56,183 bases of DNA from a virus (IMGVR_UViG_3300047562_000883:1-56183); one strand, 5' to 3'; numbered from the stretch's first letter, positions 40,640-49,201 are shown. Made by a program: numbers and translations. Notes: a model not told the origin generated them from the letters alone.

Positions 40640-40660
40640 TACTGTAGTATTATTACAGTA
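40625..40660 (+). promoter_or_regulatory. gp43 promoter and palindrome over the start site
   Basis: TTGACA (40625-40630), 17-base spacer, TATTAT (40648-40653), then six bases and the gp43 ATG, with no Shine-Dalgarno. A perfect 7-base inverted repeat (TACTGTA 40640-40646 / TACAGTA 40654-40660) brackets the -10 box and ends on the A of the ATG. It may be a transcriptional operator or, if transcription starts upstream, an RNA hairpin masking the start. T4 gp43 is known to repress its own translation through a hairpin at this place. Confidence 0.7.
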
Positions 40661-43173
40661 TGGATTTCTACACGAATGTCACTCGATCACGAGACAAAAT
40701 ACTTGCAATAGGATATCAAGGCAACAAGAAACAAAAGTTGTCTATATCTTATCGTCCTAAACACTTCATTCCATCAAAGAAAGGCATCACACCCTATCGT
40801 GCATTAGACGGCAGACCACTTGAACTTGTTGAACTCAACTCAATGGGTGGGGCAAGAAAGTTCAGAGAGAAGTATGCAGGTGTAGAAGGATTTGAGATAC
40901 ATGGTTACGATAGATATGTTTATACATGGTTATCAGATAGATTTCAAGGTGACATAAAATTCGATCTTAAAAAAATTAGAATCGCAACACTCGATATAGA
41001 ATGTGAATGCGAAGATGGTTTTCCAGAACCAATACTTGCCAATGAAAGAGTGAATGCAATCACAATAAAACCATTCGGCAAAGAAGCACATGTCTTTGGT
41101 ATTGGTGAATGGAATCATCAACACAATATTGTTTATCATAATTGTAAAAATGAAATGGACTTACTTGTTGAGTTCATTAAGTATTGGCGAACAGAACAAT
41201 TTGATGTGATAACAGGTTGGAATGTTGACGCCTTTGATATCACATATCTTTGCAATCGTATCGACAGAATTCTTGGTGAAGATGAACACAAAAAACTATC
41301 GCCATGGGGAATGTCAGATGTAAGAGAATGGATTGCTTTTGGTCATCAAAAGAATATGTCTTATACATTGCACGGTATTAATGTTGTTGATTACCTTGAT
41401 CTATACAAAAAGAATACATTCACAAACCAAGAATCATATAAATTAGATCACATTTCACAAATAGAACTTGGTACTGGTAAATTAGATTACTCAGAGTATG
41501 GTTCACTTCACACACTTTACAAACAAGACTATGGTAAGTTCTTAGAGTATAATCTAAAAGATGTTGTTTTAATTGAACAACTAGAAGAGAAACTTGGATT
41601 CTTAGAGTTGATTATTGTTATGGCATATTCTGCCAAGTGTAACTACTTAGATACATTTGGTATGGTGAAGTATTGGGAAACTATCATCTATAACTTCTTA
41701 AAAGATCAAGGTATACAAACGCCACCACAAAGGTTGAAGACTGGTAATGATAAAAACAAACCTATTGTTGGTGCATATGTAAAAGAACCACTGGTAGGTA
41801 AACACGATTGGGTTATGTCTTTTGACTTGAACTCACTGTATCCACACTTGATCATGCAGTTCAACATTTCACCTGAGAAGATGATAAAAGGTAATCGACA
41901 AGATGTTAATGTAGACAGATTACTCAACAAACAATGTGACTTATCTTATCTCAAACAAAAGAATCTAACGGTTGCACCAAACGGTGTTATGTTCAAAAGA
42001 GATAAACAAGGCATGTTTCCTGAACTCATGGAAAAATTCTATGAAGAAAGAAAAGAGTGGAAGAAAAGAATGATTGAGTATCAGAAAGAATTGCAGACTT
42101 GTTCTGATTCAAAGAGAAAGAAAGAACTTAACACTCTTATTAAAAGATCATACAATAATCAACAAGTAAGAAAGATTGCATTGAATTCTGCTTATGGTGC
42201 CATGGCGAATCAATACTTTGCATTCTTCTCTACTGATCTTGCAGAGGCGATTACACTTTCAGGTCAGTTAGTTATCAAGTGGGCAGAAAAAACTGTAAAC
42301 GATTACTTGAATGATCTTCTTAAGACAGAAAACGAAGATTATGTTGTTGCAATGGACACTGATTCTGTTTATATTACAATGGATAAATTTGTTAAACAGA
42401 TATTTCCAGAAGACACACCAAAAGATAAAGTTATAGAGTTTCTATCTAAGGCAGAAGCAAAGATTGAAGAGGCACTTGATAAAGGTTTTGAAGACTTAAA
42501 AGAATACACAAATGCATTTCAACAAAAGATGCAAATGGGTAGAGAAGTGATTGCAGATCGTGGCATATGGACTGCCAAGAAAAGATATATTCTCAATGTA
42601 CACGACAACGAAGGCGTAAGACTTGCAGAACCAAAACTCAAAATGATGGGCATTGAAACTGCCAAGTCTTCAACTCCACAATGGGTCAGAAAGAAACTAG
42701 AACAAGCACTCAAAGTTGTGATGCAAGGCACAGAACAGGAACTATGGGAGTTCGTAGAGACAGCACGAAAAGAATTTAGAAATCTTCCAGTAGAAGATGT
42801 CGCATCACCAAGAGGTTGTAACAATCTTCAACAGTATGCAGACTCCACAACAATTTATTCTAAAGGCACACCAATTCATGTCAGAGGATCTTTATTGTAT
42901 AATCATATGTTGAAACAAAAGAACTTAGATATGAGATACGAGGTGATTAAGAACGGTGAAAAGATTCACTTTACATATCTTACTATGCCTAATCCTATCA
43001 ATGAGAATGTTATATCTTTTATCAATGTTTTGCCTGCAGAGTTTGATCTAAAACGATATATTGATTATGATCTACAGTTTGAAAAATCATTTATAGAACC
43101 ATTAAAGGCAATTGTTAACTTGATCAACTGGAATGTAGAACCAGTTGCATCACTTAATTCATTTTTCGCATGA
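40660..43173 (+). CDS. 43: DNA polymerase gp43 (family B)
   Basis: 837 residues (T4: 898). Proofreading exonuclease motifs are seen at ATLDIECE, VITGWNVDAFDITYL and YNLKDVVL. Polymerase motifs follow: A SFDLNSLYPHLI, B KIALNSAYGAM, and C VAMDTDSVYI. All catalytic acids are present, so it should be a complete replicative polymerase. The gene has its own TTGACA promoter and a start-site palindrome; no ribosome site is visible. In T4, gene 43 follows closely after regA; here 11 kb lie between. Confidence 0.98.
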   Translation: MDFYTNVTRSRDKILAIGYQGNKKQKLSISYRPKHFIPSKKGITPYRALDGRPLELVELNSMGGARKFREKYAGVEGFEIHGYDRYVYTWLSDRFQGDIKFDLKKIRIATLDIECECEDGFPEPILANERVNAITIKPFGKEAHVFGIGEWNHQHNIVYHNCKNEMDLLVEFIKYWRTEQFDVITGWNVDAFDITYLCNRIDRILGEDEHKKLSPWGMSDVREWIAFGHQKNMSYTLHGINVVDYLDLYKKNTFTNQESYKLDHISQIELGTGKLDYSEYGSLHTLYKQDYGKFLEYNLKDVVLIEQLEEKLGFLELIIVMAYSAKCNYLDTFGMVKYWETIIYNFLKDQGIQTPPQRLKTGNDKNKPIVGAYVKEPLVGKHDWVMSFDLNSLYPHLIMQFNISPEKMIKGNRQDVNVDRLLNKQCDLSYLKQKNLTVAPNGVMFKRDKQGMFPELMEKFYEERKEWKKRMIEYQKELQTCSDSKRKKELNTLIKRSYNNQQVRKIALNSAYGAMANQYFAFFSTDLAEAITLSGQLVIKWAEKTVNDYLNDLLKTENEDYVVAMDTDSVYITMDKFVKQIFPEDTPKDKVIEFLSKAEAKIEEALDKGFEDLKEYTNAFQQKMQMGREVIADRGIWTAKKRYILNVHDNEGVRLAEPKLKMMGIETAKSSTPQWVRKKLEQALKVVMQGTEQELWEFVETARKEFRNLPVEDVASPRGCNNLQQYADSTTIYSKGTPIHVRGSLLYNHMLKQKNLDMRYEVIKNGEKIHFTYLTMPNPINENVISFINVLPAEFDLKRYIDYDLQFEKSFIEPLKAIVNLINWNVEPVASLNSFFA

Positions 43174-43403
43174 CAAAAGAAGAACTAATTGAACTAATAA
43201 TCAATCTTCATCCTGAAGATACAAAAGGAGAACTAAGTGGAATTTTTATCGGAAGACATGGGGAAGTTATTACTACTGACTCTATTCGCATCGATATGGA
43301 CGGTGGGAGAGTTATACTTGCACAAAAAGGTTCTGGAGAAGCGGAGACGAATAAGAGGAACTGGCAAAAAGAACTAGAGTTCATAAGGAACAGAAATAAA
43401 TGA
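43170..43403 (+). CDS. Small beta-rich phage protein, unknown function
   Basis: 77 residues overlapping gp43 by four bases. The middle (GELSGIFIGRHGEVITTDSI) and GGRVILAQKGSGEAET are strand-rich; the C-terminus is basic. No family recognised. Ends in an overlap with the next small membrane protein. Confidence 0.55.
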   Translation: MTKEELIELIINLHPEDTKGELSGIFIGRHGEVITTDSIRIDMDGGRVILAQKGSGEAETNKRNWQKELEFIRNRNK

Positions 43404-43573
43404 AACACTTGATACGATGGATGAAGATCAATGCCTTCATCAACTTATACCTAGGAATCATACTCACAATGGTATTGATTGCACTTGTCGTTGACATTAC
43501 ACTAGACAGTTATTGGCACACAAACGATTTCAAAGAACTACTACTTGGTAAAGATGTGGCATCTACTGATTAG
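43400..43573 (+). CDS. Small single-pass membrane protein
   Basis: 57 residues, overlapping the previous gene by four bases. A basic N-terminus (MKHLIRWMKINAF) precedes one membrane segment (LYLGIILTMVLIALVVDITL), then a short polar tail. It overlaps the next membrane-protein gene by 20 bases. The pair is a candidate holin/antiholin or another membrane function; no family recognised. Confidence 0.52.
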   Translation: MKHLIRWMKINAFINLYLGIILTMVLIALVVDITLDSYWHTNDFKELLLGKDVASTD

Positions 43574-43790
43574 TATCAAGTTCTATGTGTATAGTGTGTT
43601 GGTTGCTCACATACTTGCACTCTTCTATCTATTTCCTATACCAATGTTATATCTCACAGGACACTTAGCTGCATGTTCTGTTATTGCAACATACATATCA
43701 CTCAAAGTTCAAATGGATGAAGTTATGGATTACTACATGCACAACGAGATTGACCTCAAACTGAAGGCTTCGGGTTATTATCTCACATAA
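43554..43790 (+). CDS. Small two-pass membrane protein
   Basis: 78 residues from the ATG at 43554; an in-frame TTG at 43545 is less likely. Two membrane segments (FYVYSVLVAHILALFYLFPI and LYLTGHLAACSVIATYISLK) are followed by a charged helical tail (VQMDEVMDYYMHNEIDLKLK). The topology is like small class II holins. It lies close to a lipoprotein gene, and the endolysin is 3.5 kb upstream. Confidence 0.55.
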   Translation: MWHLLISIKFYVYSVLVAHILALFYLFPIPMLYLTGHLAACSVIATYISLKVQMDEVMDYYMHNEIDLKLKASGYYLT

Positions 43791-43793
43791 ATA
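43786..43793 (+). promoter_or_regulatory. Late promoter variant CATAAATA
   Basis: CATAAATA overlapping the stop of the preceding gene, upstream of a hairpin leader and the lipoprotein gene at 43853. Confidence 0.5.
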
Positions 43794-43801
43794 AATGTGG
43801 G

Positions 43802-43827
43802 GTTAGACTTGCAGTTGGCAGTCTAAC
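43802..43827 (+). other. Perfect 8-bp hairpin in the lipoprotein leader
   Basis: GTTAGACT and AGTCTAAC form a perfect stem with a 10-base loop, just after a late promoter variant and 26 bases before the lipoprotein ATG. No T-run follows, so it is more likely a 5' mRNA stabiliser or a regulatory hairpin than a terminator. Confidence 0.6.
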
Positions 43828-43852
43828 GAAATACACCAATATTGGAGTAATT

Positions 43853-44128
43853 ATGAGAATAGTAATGTATATGTTACTATTTTCTGTGGTATTTCTTCCT
43901 TCATGTGCCTCAGTTGGAGCAGTAATCGAAGGTGGAAAAGAGTTTACAACTGGTGTTGTCGATGGTGCAGTCAAAGGGACTAGAACCGTTGTCAATGCAG
44001 TTGCTGATGATGTAGTTTCAGTCGGTACATTGGCTGTCGATACTGCAACAGGTATCGTTGATAATGTTGCTGAAGAAGTCGATAGACAGACAGACGAACT
44101 ACAGAAAGAGCAACCTGAAAAAAAGTAG
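43853..44128 (+). CDS. Small lipoprotein, possible spanin-like, with -1 extension frame
   Basis: 91 residues. The signal peptide ends in a lipobox-like FLPSC (Cys at about residue 20). The mature part is valine/threonine-rich (GGKEFTTGVVDGAVKGTRTV) and ends in a charged helix. A lipid-anchored small protein could be the outer subunit of a two-component spanin, with a nearby small membrane protein as partner, but no motif proves it. The last sense codons form A AAA AAG directly before the TAG stop, a classical -1 slippery heptamer; shifting would add 31 residues. Confidence 0.65.
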   Translation: MRIVMYMLLFSVVFLPSCASVGAVIEGGKEFTTGVVDGAVKGTRTVVNAVADDVVSVGTLAVDTATGIVDNVAEEVDRQTDELQKEQPEKK

Positions 44129-44220
44129 AGGATGTCATTCCAACAGCAATGTTGCTTGAGGCAATGATGCTCTATTGTTCAGAGTTCCCACAGAAATGTA
44201 GAACTGTAAAGGGGAACTAA
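44119..44220 (+). other. Candidate -1 frameshift site and extension frame
   Basis: The heptamer A AAA AAG (44119-44125) abuts the lipoprotein stop TAG (44126-44128). In the -1 frame the reading continues for 31 codons (from VEDVIPTAMLLEA to a C-terminal QKCRTVKGN) and stops at 44218-44220, inside the terminator stem. The extension has two cysteines. A small stem CAACA/TGTTG with a GCAA tetraloop lies 15 bases downstream of the slippery site. A sequencing or real indel in the A7 run is an alternative. Confidence 0.45.
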
Positions 44221-44236
44221 TAGTTCCCCTTTTTTT
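44208..44236 (+). terminator. Intrinsic terminator after the lipoprotein gene
   Basis: AAAGGGGAACTA / TAGTTCCCCTTT, a long perfect stem with a minimal loop, followed by a T-run whose last T starts a TATAAATA late promoter. Its stem sequence (AAAGGGGAAC…GTTCCCCTTT) closely resembles the terminator at 30289-30317. Confidence 0.93.
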
Positions 44237-44243
44237 ATAAATA
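44236..44243 (+). promoter_or_regulatory. Late promoter before the thermonuclease gene
   Basis: Exact TATAAATA fused to the end of a terminator T-run, eight bases before the ATG at 44252, with no ribosome site between. The arrangement duplicates that at 30289-30332. Confidence 0.72.
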
Positions 44244-44251
44244 AAACTATT

Positions 44252-44695
44252 ATGTATGAATATCATGTAACAGTAACGAAAGTGGTTGATGGCGACACAA
44301 TAGATGTCGATATCGATCTAGGGTTTGATGTTGTTCTAAAAAAACAACGAGTCCGTCTTATGGGTATTGATACTCCAGAATCTCGCACAAAAGATTTAGA
44401 AGAGAAAAAATTCGGTAAGGCTTCAAAGGCGTATTTAAAAACTTTACTTGATTCAGGAAAAGTTTCTCTCATTTCCCATGACAAAGGTAAGTTCGGTAGA
44501 ATACTAGGTGAACTATGGGTTCATTCTATAGATAACGAAGGACATCCAGTATTTGAAAATAGAACAAAATTTTGTGTCAATGCAAAGATGATATCAGATC
44601 ATCATGCAGTTGCATACAGTGGTGAGAACAAAGATGATGTACAAGATCAACACATGGAGAACAGAAAATTTCTGATTGAAAACGGTTTAGTGTAA
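44252..44695 (+). CDS. Thermonuclease-like (SNase) protein
   Basis: 147 residues. The staphylococcal nuclease fold is recognised by VTKVVDGDTIDVDI, VRLMGIDTPESR and KGKFGRILGELWV, which hold the calcium-binding acids and the catalytic arginines. No signal peptide is present, so it should act in the cytoplasm, perhaps degrading host DNA or RNA. It is driven by its own late promoter with almost no leader. Confidence 0.9.
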   Translation: MYEYHVTVTKVVDGDTIDVDIDLGFDVVLKKQRVRLMGIDTPESRTKDLEEKKFGKASKAYLKTLLDSGKVSLISHDKGKFGRILGELWVHSIDNEGHPVFENRTKFCVNAKMISDHHAVAYSGENKDDVQDQHMENRKFLIENGLV

Positions 44696-44696
44696 T

Positions 44697-44849
44697 ATGA
44701 CTGGTATAGAATGTCTTTTTTTATTACTATTTGCTGTTGTGTTTGCTGTACTATTGGTCATTGAAACACAACTCAGTTCTATAAAAGTCATGATGGAAGA
44801 ACACACTCGATATGATGAACCACTGAAAAATGGTCACAAAAAGAAGTAA
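44697..44849 (+). CDS. Small membrane protein (50 residues)
   Basis: 50 residues starting two bases after the nuclease stop. One membrane segment (IECLFLLLFAVVFAVLLVIE) is followed by a charged cytoplasmic-type tail ending in GHKKK. No good ribosome site. Possible inner-membrane spanin or anchor; unknown function. Confidence 0.5.
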   Translation: MTGIECLFLLLFAVVFAVLLVIETQLSSIKVMMEEHTRYDEPLKNGHKKK

Positions 44850-44857
44850 AAACCATC

Positions 44858-44886
44858 TTTACACAGCACAATAAATAGTTTATAAT
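44858..44886 (+). promoter_or_regulatory. Sigma70-like promoter of uvsX
   Basis: TTTACA (44858-44863), 17-base spacer, consensus TATAAT (44881-44886), 30 bases before the uvsX ATG. A leader with a GAGAGG ribosome site follows, so this message is not leaderless. Confidence 0.7.
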
Positions 44887-44915
44887 GAGTACATTATACA
44901 TTATGAGAGGTGCAT

Positions 44916-45971
44916 ATGTCGTTTATTAAAGACTTAATAAAATCATCTGGCAACGAATACGCTAGTGTTGTTGCTGACGGTGTTGCAGCTGGTGATGTTG
45001 ACTCCTTTGTTGATACAGGATCATACATCTTCAATGCATTATTATCAGGTTCACTACACGGTGGACTTCCTTCAAATAAGATTACAGCAATAGCAGGTGA
45101 GTCTGCAACAGGTAAAACATTCTTTGCATTAGGAATGTGTAAACAGTTCTTAGAAGACAATCCAGATGCCGCTGTAATTTACTTCGAGTCTGAATCTGCA
45201 ATCACAAAAGAAATGATCGAAGAGAGAGGAGTTGATTCTTCTCGCTTCGTTATTGTTCCTGTGGTGACTGTACAAGAATTCAGAACTCAATCAATCAATA
45301 TCTTAGACAAATATTTGGAGACTCCTGAAGACAAGAGACCTCCAATGATGTTTGTTTTAGATTCACTTGGTATGTTATCTACTACTAAAGAGATTGAAGA
45401 CACAGCAGAAGGCAAAGAAACGAGAGATATGACGAGAGCACAAGTTGTCAAAGGTGCATTCAGAGTATTGACTCTAAAACTTGGTCGTGCAAAAGTGCCA
45501 ATGATAGTTACTAATCACACTTATGATGTGATCGGTTCTATGTTCCCACAAAAAGAAATGGGTGGGGGTTCAGGATTGAAATATGCTGCCTCATCTATCA
45601 TTTATCTTTCTAAGAAGAAAGAGAAAGATGGTACAGAAGTTGTTGGTAATATTATTCATTGTAAGAATGCAAAGAGCAGATTGACTGTAGAAAACAGAGT
45701 CGTAGATGTAAGATTATCATACGATAAAGGTTTAGACAGATATTATGGTCTACTTGATCTTGCACTTTCAAGTGGTGTTTTCAAAAAATCTTCTACAAGG
45801 GTTGAGTTGCCTGATGGCAAAACAGAGTTTGCAAAAACTATCAACAACAATCCAGAGAAGTACTTCACAACAGAAGTCATGGAACAATTAGAAGAAGTAG
45901 TAAAAGGATATTTTAAATATGGATCAAGTGAGACTAGAACAGACGATACTGAAAAATCTGATTCAGAGTGA
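44916..45971 (+). CDS. uvsX: RecA-like recombinase UvsX
   Basis: 351 residues from the ATG at 44916 (GAGAGG upstream; a GTG six bases earlier is less likely). Walker A GESATGKT near residue 66, Walker [12 protein letters not shown] near residue 148 and the RecA-type loop [20 protein letters not shown] identify the T4-like recombinase. It forms filaments on single-stranded DNA with UvsY help and drives strand exchange and recombination-dependent replication. It overlaps gp41 by 53 bases. Confidence 0.96.
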   Translation: MSFIKDLIKSSGNEYASVVADGVAAGDVDSFVDTGSYIFNALLSGSLHGGLPSNKITAIAGESATGKTFFALGMCKQFLEDNPDAAVIYFESESAITKEMIEERGVDSSRFVIVPVVTVQEFRTQSINILDKYLETPEDKRPPMMFVLDSLGMLSTTKEIEDTAEGKETRDMTRAQVVKGAFRVLTLKLGRAKVPMIVTNHTYDVIGSMFPQKEMGGGSGLKYAASSIIYLSKKKEKDGTEVVGNIIHCKNAKSRLTVENRVVDVRLSYDKGLDRYYGLLDLALSSGVFKKSSTRVELPDGKTEFAKTINNNPEKYFTTEVMEQLEEVVKGYFKYGSSETRTDDTEKSDSE

Positions 45972-47310
45972 TTCTTTTTGTAGAAAAGTAACACCTTATC
46001 TTAAATCGGAGTATTTCACCGAAAGTGATGAGCGAACCGTATTTCAAGAAGTACAAAAGTATTTCGACAAATACAAGAAACCACCAACAGTAGAAGCACT
46101 TCTCATAAATCTTGATAATAACACTGGACTCAGTGATAATATTATCAAGTCTACAAAAACTATTGTTGAGAAATTCAAGATAAACGAAAATACGCCACAA
46201 GATTGGTTAGTCGAACAGACTGAACAATGGTGTAAAGATCGTGCTATCTATATCGCCGTCATGGACTCTATTGATGTTCTCGATAAGAAATCGCAGAGAT
46301 CAACTGGTGAAATACCCGAGCTTCTTAAGGGTGCCTTGTCTGTATCATTCGACACACACATTGGTCATGATGTGTTAGAAGATGCAGAGGCAAGACATGA
46401 CTTCTATACAACAGAAGAAGAGAAGATACCTTTTGACTTGGAATATTTCAACAAGATTACTAAAGGTGGTTTACCTAACAAGACACTCAACATTGTTCTT
46501 GCAGGAACAGGTGTTGGTAAATCATTGTTCATGTGTCATATGGCATCAAACTGTTTGATGATGAATAAGAATGTTCTTTACATCACTATGGAAATGGCAG
46601 AAGAAAGAATTGCAGAAAGAATTGATGCAAACATTCTAAACATTCCGATCAAAGAGCTACCTGATCTAAACAAAAAGATGTACTCTAAGAAGATTGAAAA
46701 ACTTAAAGAGAAAACAAAAGGTAAACTTATCATCAAAGAATATCCAACGGCAGCTGCTCATGTTGGTCATTTCAGACATCTACTACAAGAACTGAACATC
46801 AAAAAAGATTTCAGACCTGACATCATATTTGTTGACTATCTAAACATTTGTGCATCACATAGAATCAGACCAGGTTCTGGTGCAAACTCTTACACTCTAG
46901 TTAAAAGTATTGCAGAAGAACTTAGAGGTCTTGCTGTAGAGTTTGATGTACCACTTGTATCTGCAACACAAACTACAAGATCAGGTTATGGTTCAACAGA
47001 CATAGGTCTTGAAGATACTTCCGAGTCCTTTGGTCTACCTGCAACTGCTGACTTCATGTTTGCACTGATCACTAGTGATGAACTAGAAGAGTTAGATCAA
47101 ATGGTTGTCAAACAGTTGAAGAATCGTTACAACGATCCAACTATCTTCAAACGATTTGTAATCGGTGTTGATAGAAGTCGTATGAAGTTCTATGATTGTG
47201 AACAAGAAGCACAAGAAGAACTGATTGATTCTGCAGAAAAGATTAATGATGATGTGCCTGTCTTTGACAGAGGTAGAGGCAATCAAAAATTTAGTGATTT
47301 TAAGGTATAA
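45919..47310 (+). CDS. 41: Replicative DNA helicase gp41 (DnaB-like)
   Basis: 463 residues (T4: 475). The N-terminus [15 protein letters not shown] matches other T4-like helicases, supporting this start although it lies inside uvsX. Walker [10 protein letters not shown] near residue 197, Walker [10 protein letters not shown] and the DnaB-type motif [13 protein letters not shown] are present. It unwinds the fork as a hexamer, with primase gp61 and loader gp59 encoded elsewhere. Confidence 0.96.
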   Translation: MDQVRLEQTILKNLIQSDSFCRKVTPYLKSEYFTESDERTVFQEVQKYFDKYKKPPTVEALLINLDNNTGLSDNIIKSTKTIVEKFKINENTPQDWLVEQTEQWCKDRAIYIAVMDSIDVLDKKSQRSTGEIPELLKGALSVSFDTHIGHDVLEDAEARHDFYTTEEEKIPFDLEYFNKITKGGLPNKTLNIVLAGTGVGKSLFMCHMASNCLMMNKNVLYITMEMAEERIAERIDANILNIPIKELPDLNKKMYSKKIEKLKEKTKGKLIIKEYPTAAAHVGHFRHLLQELNIKKDFRPDIIFVDYLNICASHRIRPGSGANSYTLVKSIAEELRGLAVEFDVPLVSATQTTRSGYGSTDIGLEDTSESFGLPATADFMFALITSDELEELDQMVVKQLKNRYNDPTIFKRFVIGVDRSRMKFYDCEQEAQEELIDSAEKINDDVPVFDRGRGNQKFSDFKV

Positions 47311-47312
47311 TT

Positions 47313-48599
47313 ATGTTCGATGATCCAAGAATACAAAAACAATTTGAAGAATACAAAGAATCTTATGTAGAACCTGAAACGGTTTCTAAAGAAGAACTTG
47401 TAGAAATGATTACAAAAGATTTGACATTTGCATCAAGTATGCCTGTGGAAGAATATACATTATACCTGAAATGGCAAGAATGTCAACGAAGATTTCCTGT
47501 ACAAGAAGTTGCTACACTTTTTGGTGAAGAAAAACAAATGGTAGATCAGGATAAACAAAAATTACTAGATGAATGTAGAAATAACATTTGGTTTCCAGAA
47601 GACCCTATGGATTTTGAGAAACTAGAACCAGAAATGATCTATACAAGTAAAACAGATATGACCAATCATTCTGCAGGCACATGGGAAAACATTTGGAATG
47701 TTTTTGCAACTATGTTGTCATCTATGAGAAACAGTTCAAACATTGGTCGTAATTTACATTATGTTATCAGAGACAGAGTAACCAAGAAGTATCTTGGTAT
47801 TACTTGTCTAACAGGTGACTTTATTGATCTCACACCAAGAGACGAATACATTGGTTGGGAAAGAGAGTACAAAACTAACAGTGGTAAATTAAACAATTCT
47901 TGTATTGGTTCTACAATAGTACCAACACAACCTCTTGGTTTTAATTATACAGGTGGTAAATTGATATCACTTCTTTGTCTATCGGATCAAGTTCAGAACG
48001 ATTGGGAAAATAACTATGGTGATAAACTTGTAAGTGTCACTACTACTTCATTGTATGGTAAATCTAAAGAACATGGTATATCTCAGTATGACAATCTAAA
48101 ATATTGGAAGAAAATGGGTTATAGTTCTGGTTCTCTAACATTTGAGTTGACAAAGGCAACAGAGAAAGAACTTCTTAAATATGGTGAAAAACATTTCAAT
48201 GAAAAGTTCTTCTCACTGTATGTTGCTACAAGAGAAAATGGTCAACCTTGGAAAAGAGATCATAGAAATAGATTCAGATCATTTATATTTTCAAAACTAG
48301 GCATACCTAAAGATATTCAGAAGACTGATCATGGTCGTGGCATCTATTACTCAATCTTATATGATAACACAAGAGAGTTTCTAAGAGGTGAAATTGAAGA
48401 AAGTCAATTAATTAAAAGATTTGATTCATCTGTAGATGCACTATCAGAACTATGGCGTGAAAAATATGCAAGAAAAAGAATTAATTCATTGTTGAGAGAC
48501 AATCGTACCATGTTAGATGAAACATTATTCTATGGCGATGTATGTTTTATGACATGGGAAGAAACCAAAGAAAAATATCTAGGTGATGTAGGCAGGTGA
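47313..48599 (+). CDS. DUF4338 (DruA)-like protein, copy 2
   Basis: 428 residues. DUF4338-type features are clearer than in copy 1: LGITCLTGDFIDLTPRDEYIGW (read as LGITCLTGDF and TPRDEYIGW), NNSCIGSTIVPTQPLGFNYT, GGKLISLLCLSD, QNDWENNYGD, VTTTSLYG and YWKKMGYSSGS. It is paralogous to 38237-39355, about 8 kb upstream. In bacteria the family is known from Druantia defence loci (DruA) and from orphan genes; its activity is not known. It follows gp41 by two bases in the same transcription unit. Confidence 0.6.
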   Translation: MFDDPRIQKQFEEYKESYVEPETVSKEELVEMITKDLTFASSMPVEEYTLYLKWQECQRRFPVQEVATLFGEEKQMVDQDKQKLLDECRNNIWFPEDPMDFEKLEPEMIYTSKTDMTNHSAGTWENIWNVFATMLSSMRNSSNIGRNLHYVIRDRVTKKYLGITCLTGDFIDLTPRDEYIGWEREYKTNSGKLNNSCIGSTIVPTQPLGFNYTGGKLISLLCLSDQVQNDWENNYGDKLVSVTTTSLYGKSKEHGISQYDNLKYWKKMGYSSGSLTFELTKATEKELLKYGEKHFNEKFFSLYVATRENGQPWKRDHRNRFRSFIFSKLGIPKDIQKTDHGRGIYYSILYDNTREFLRGEIEESQLIKRFDSSVDALSELWREKYARKRINSLLRDNRTMLDETLFYGDVCFMTWEETKEKYLGDVGR

Positions 48600-48607
48600 T
48601 ATAAATA
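48600..48607 (+). promoter_or_regulatory. Late promoter before the 48631 gene
   Basis: Exact TATAAATA overlapping the stop region of the DUF4338-like gene. An ACCAT/ATGGT inverted repeat (48610-48624) lies between it and the next ATG. Confidence 0.68.
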
Positions 48608-48630
48608 GTACCATATAACATGGTTTCATA

Positions 48631-48807
48631 ATGCAAAGAAGTTTAAGGTCAAAAGAAGTTATCGATATGATTTCAAAGAAGATATCTTTGAAGAAAAGGA
48701 TTCGTGCAGCTAAAGAAGAAAATGATTTGCAGGCTGTAGAATCTCTTACTGAAAAACTCTCTACTGTTGAGAATAAACTACAGTCACGACCACTTCAAAA
48801 ATCATAA
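48631..48807 (+). CDS. Small basic helical protein
   Basis: 58 residues, strongly basic and helical (EVIDMISKKISLKKRIRAAK) with no membrane segment. No Shine-Dalgarno is visible; a late promoter lies 24 bases upstream. It could bind DNA or be a small virion component. No family recognised. Confidence 0.5.
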   Translation: MQRSLRSKEVIDMISKKISLKKRIRAAKEENDLQAVESLTEKLSTVENKLQSRPLQKS

Positions 48808-48810
48808 ATA
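48803..48810 (+). promoter_or_regulatory. Late promoter variant CATAAATA
   Basis: CATAAATA overlapping the stop of the preceding small gene, upstream of an AGGAG ribosome site and the ATG at 48834. Confidence 0.52.
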
Positions 48811-48833
48811 AGATAAAAATCTAGGAGAAAATT

Positions 48834-49190
48834 ATGTCTTGGCAAGACGATATCGATAACACTTATCAACCAATGGTTGACACTCTAATAACAAATATTG
48901 CATCTATAACAGAATATCAAACATGGTTGAATGGTCTTGGTGGATCATGTACTGCACCAGATTTGAGAACTGCAATAGATAGTTCAACATTTGTGCAAAA
49001 TAGTATAGGTTTGAATAATTCACTAGTGAGTGAAACCGCTCCAGATGAAGACATTCAAACATGGATAACAAATGAAAAATCTTGGTGTACTACTGTATTA
49101 ACAAAAATGAACACATCAAAGACATCAATTGAATCCACTATAATAGATTTAGAAACAAAGATTGCAGCTGGAACCCCATATCCAGCCTAA
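48834..49190 (+). CDS. Unknown late protein, probably virion-associated
   Basis: 118 residues with a strong ribosome site (AGGAG) and an upstream late promoter variant. Helical, polar, threonine/serine-rich (TLITNIASITEYQTWLNGLG, TVLTKMNTSKTSIESTIIDL), two cysteines, no signal peptide. Late expression and amino-acid make-up suggest a structural protein. No family recognised. Confidence 0.55.
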   Translation: MSWQDDIDNTYQPMVDTLITNIASITEYQTWLNGLGGSCTAPDLRTAIDSSTFVQNSIGLNNSLVSETAPDEDIQTWITNEKSWCTTVLTKMNTSKTSIESTIIDLETKIAAGTPYPA

Positions 49191-49201
49191 TATAAAAAAC
49201 A

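Noticed and set aside
38237-48599. A complete Druantia defence system
   Set aside because: Only DUF4338-like proteins are present. No DruE-type helicase or other Druantia component accompanies them.
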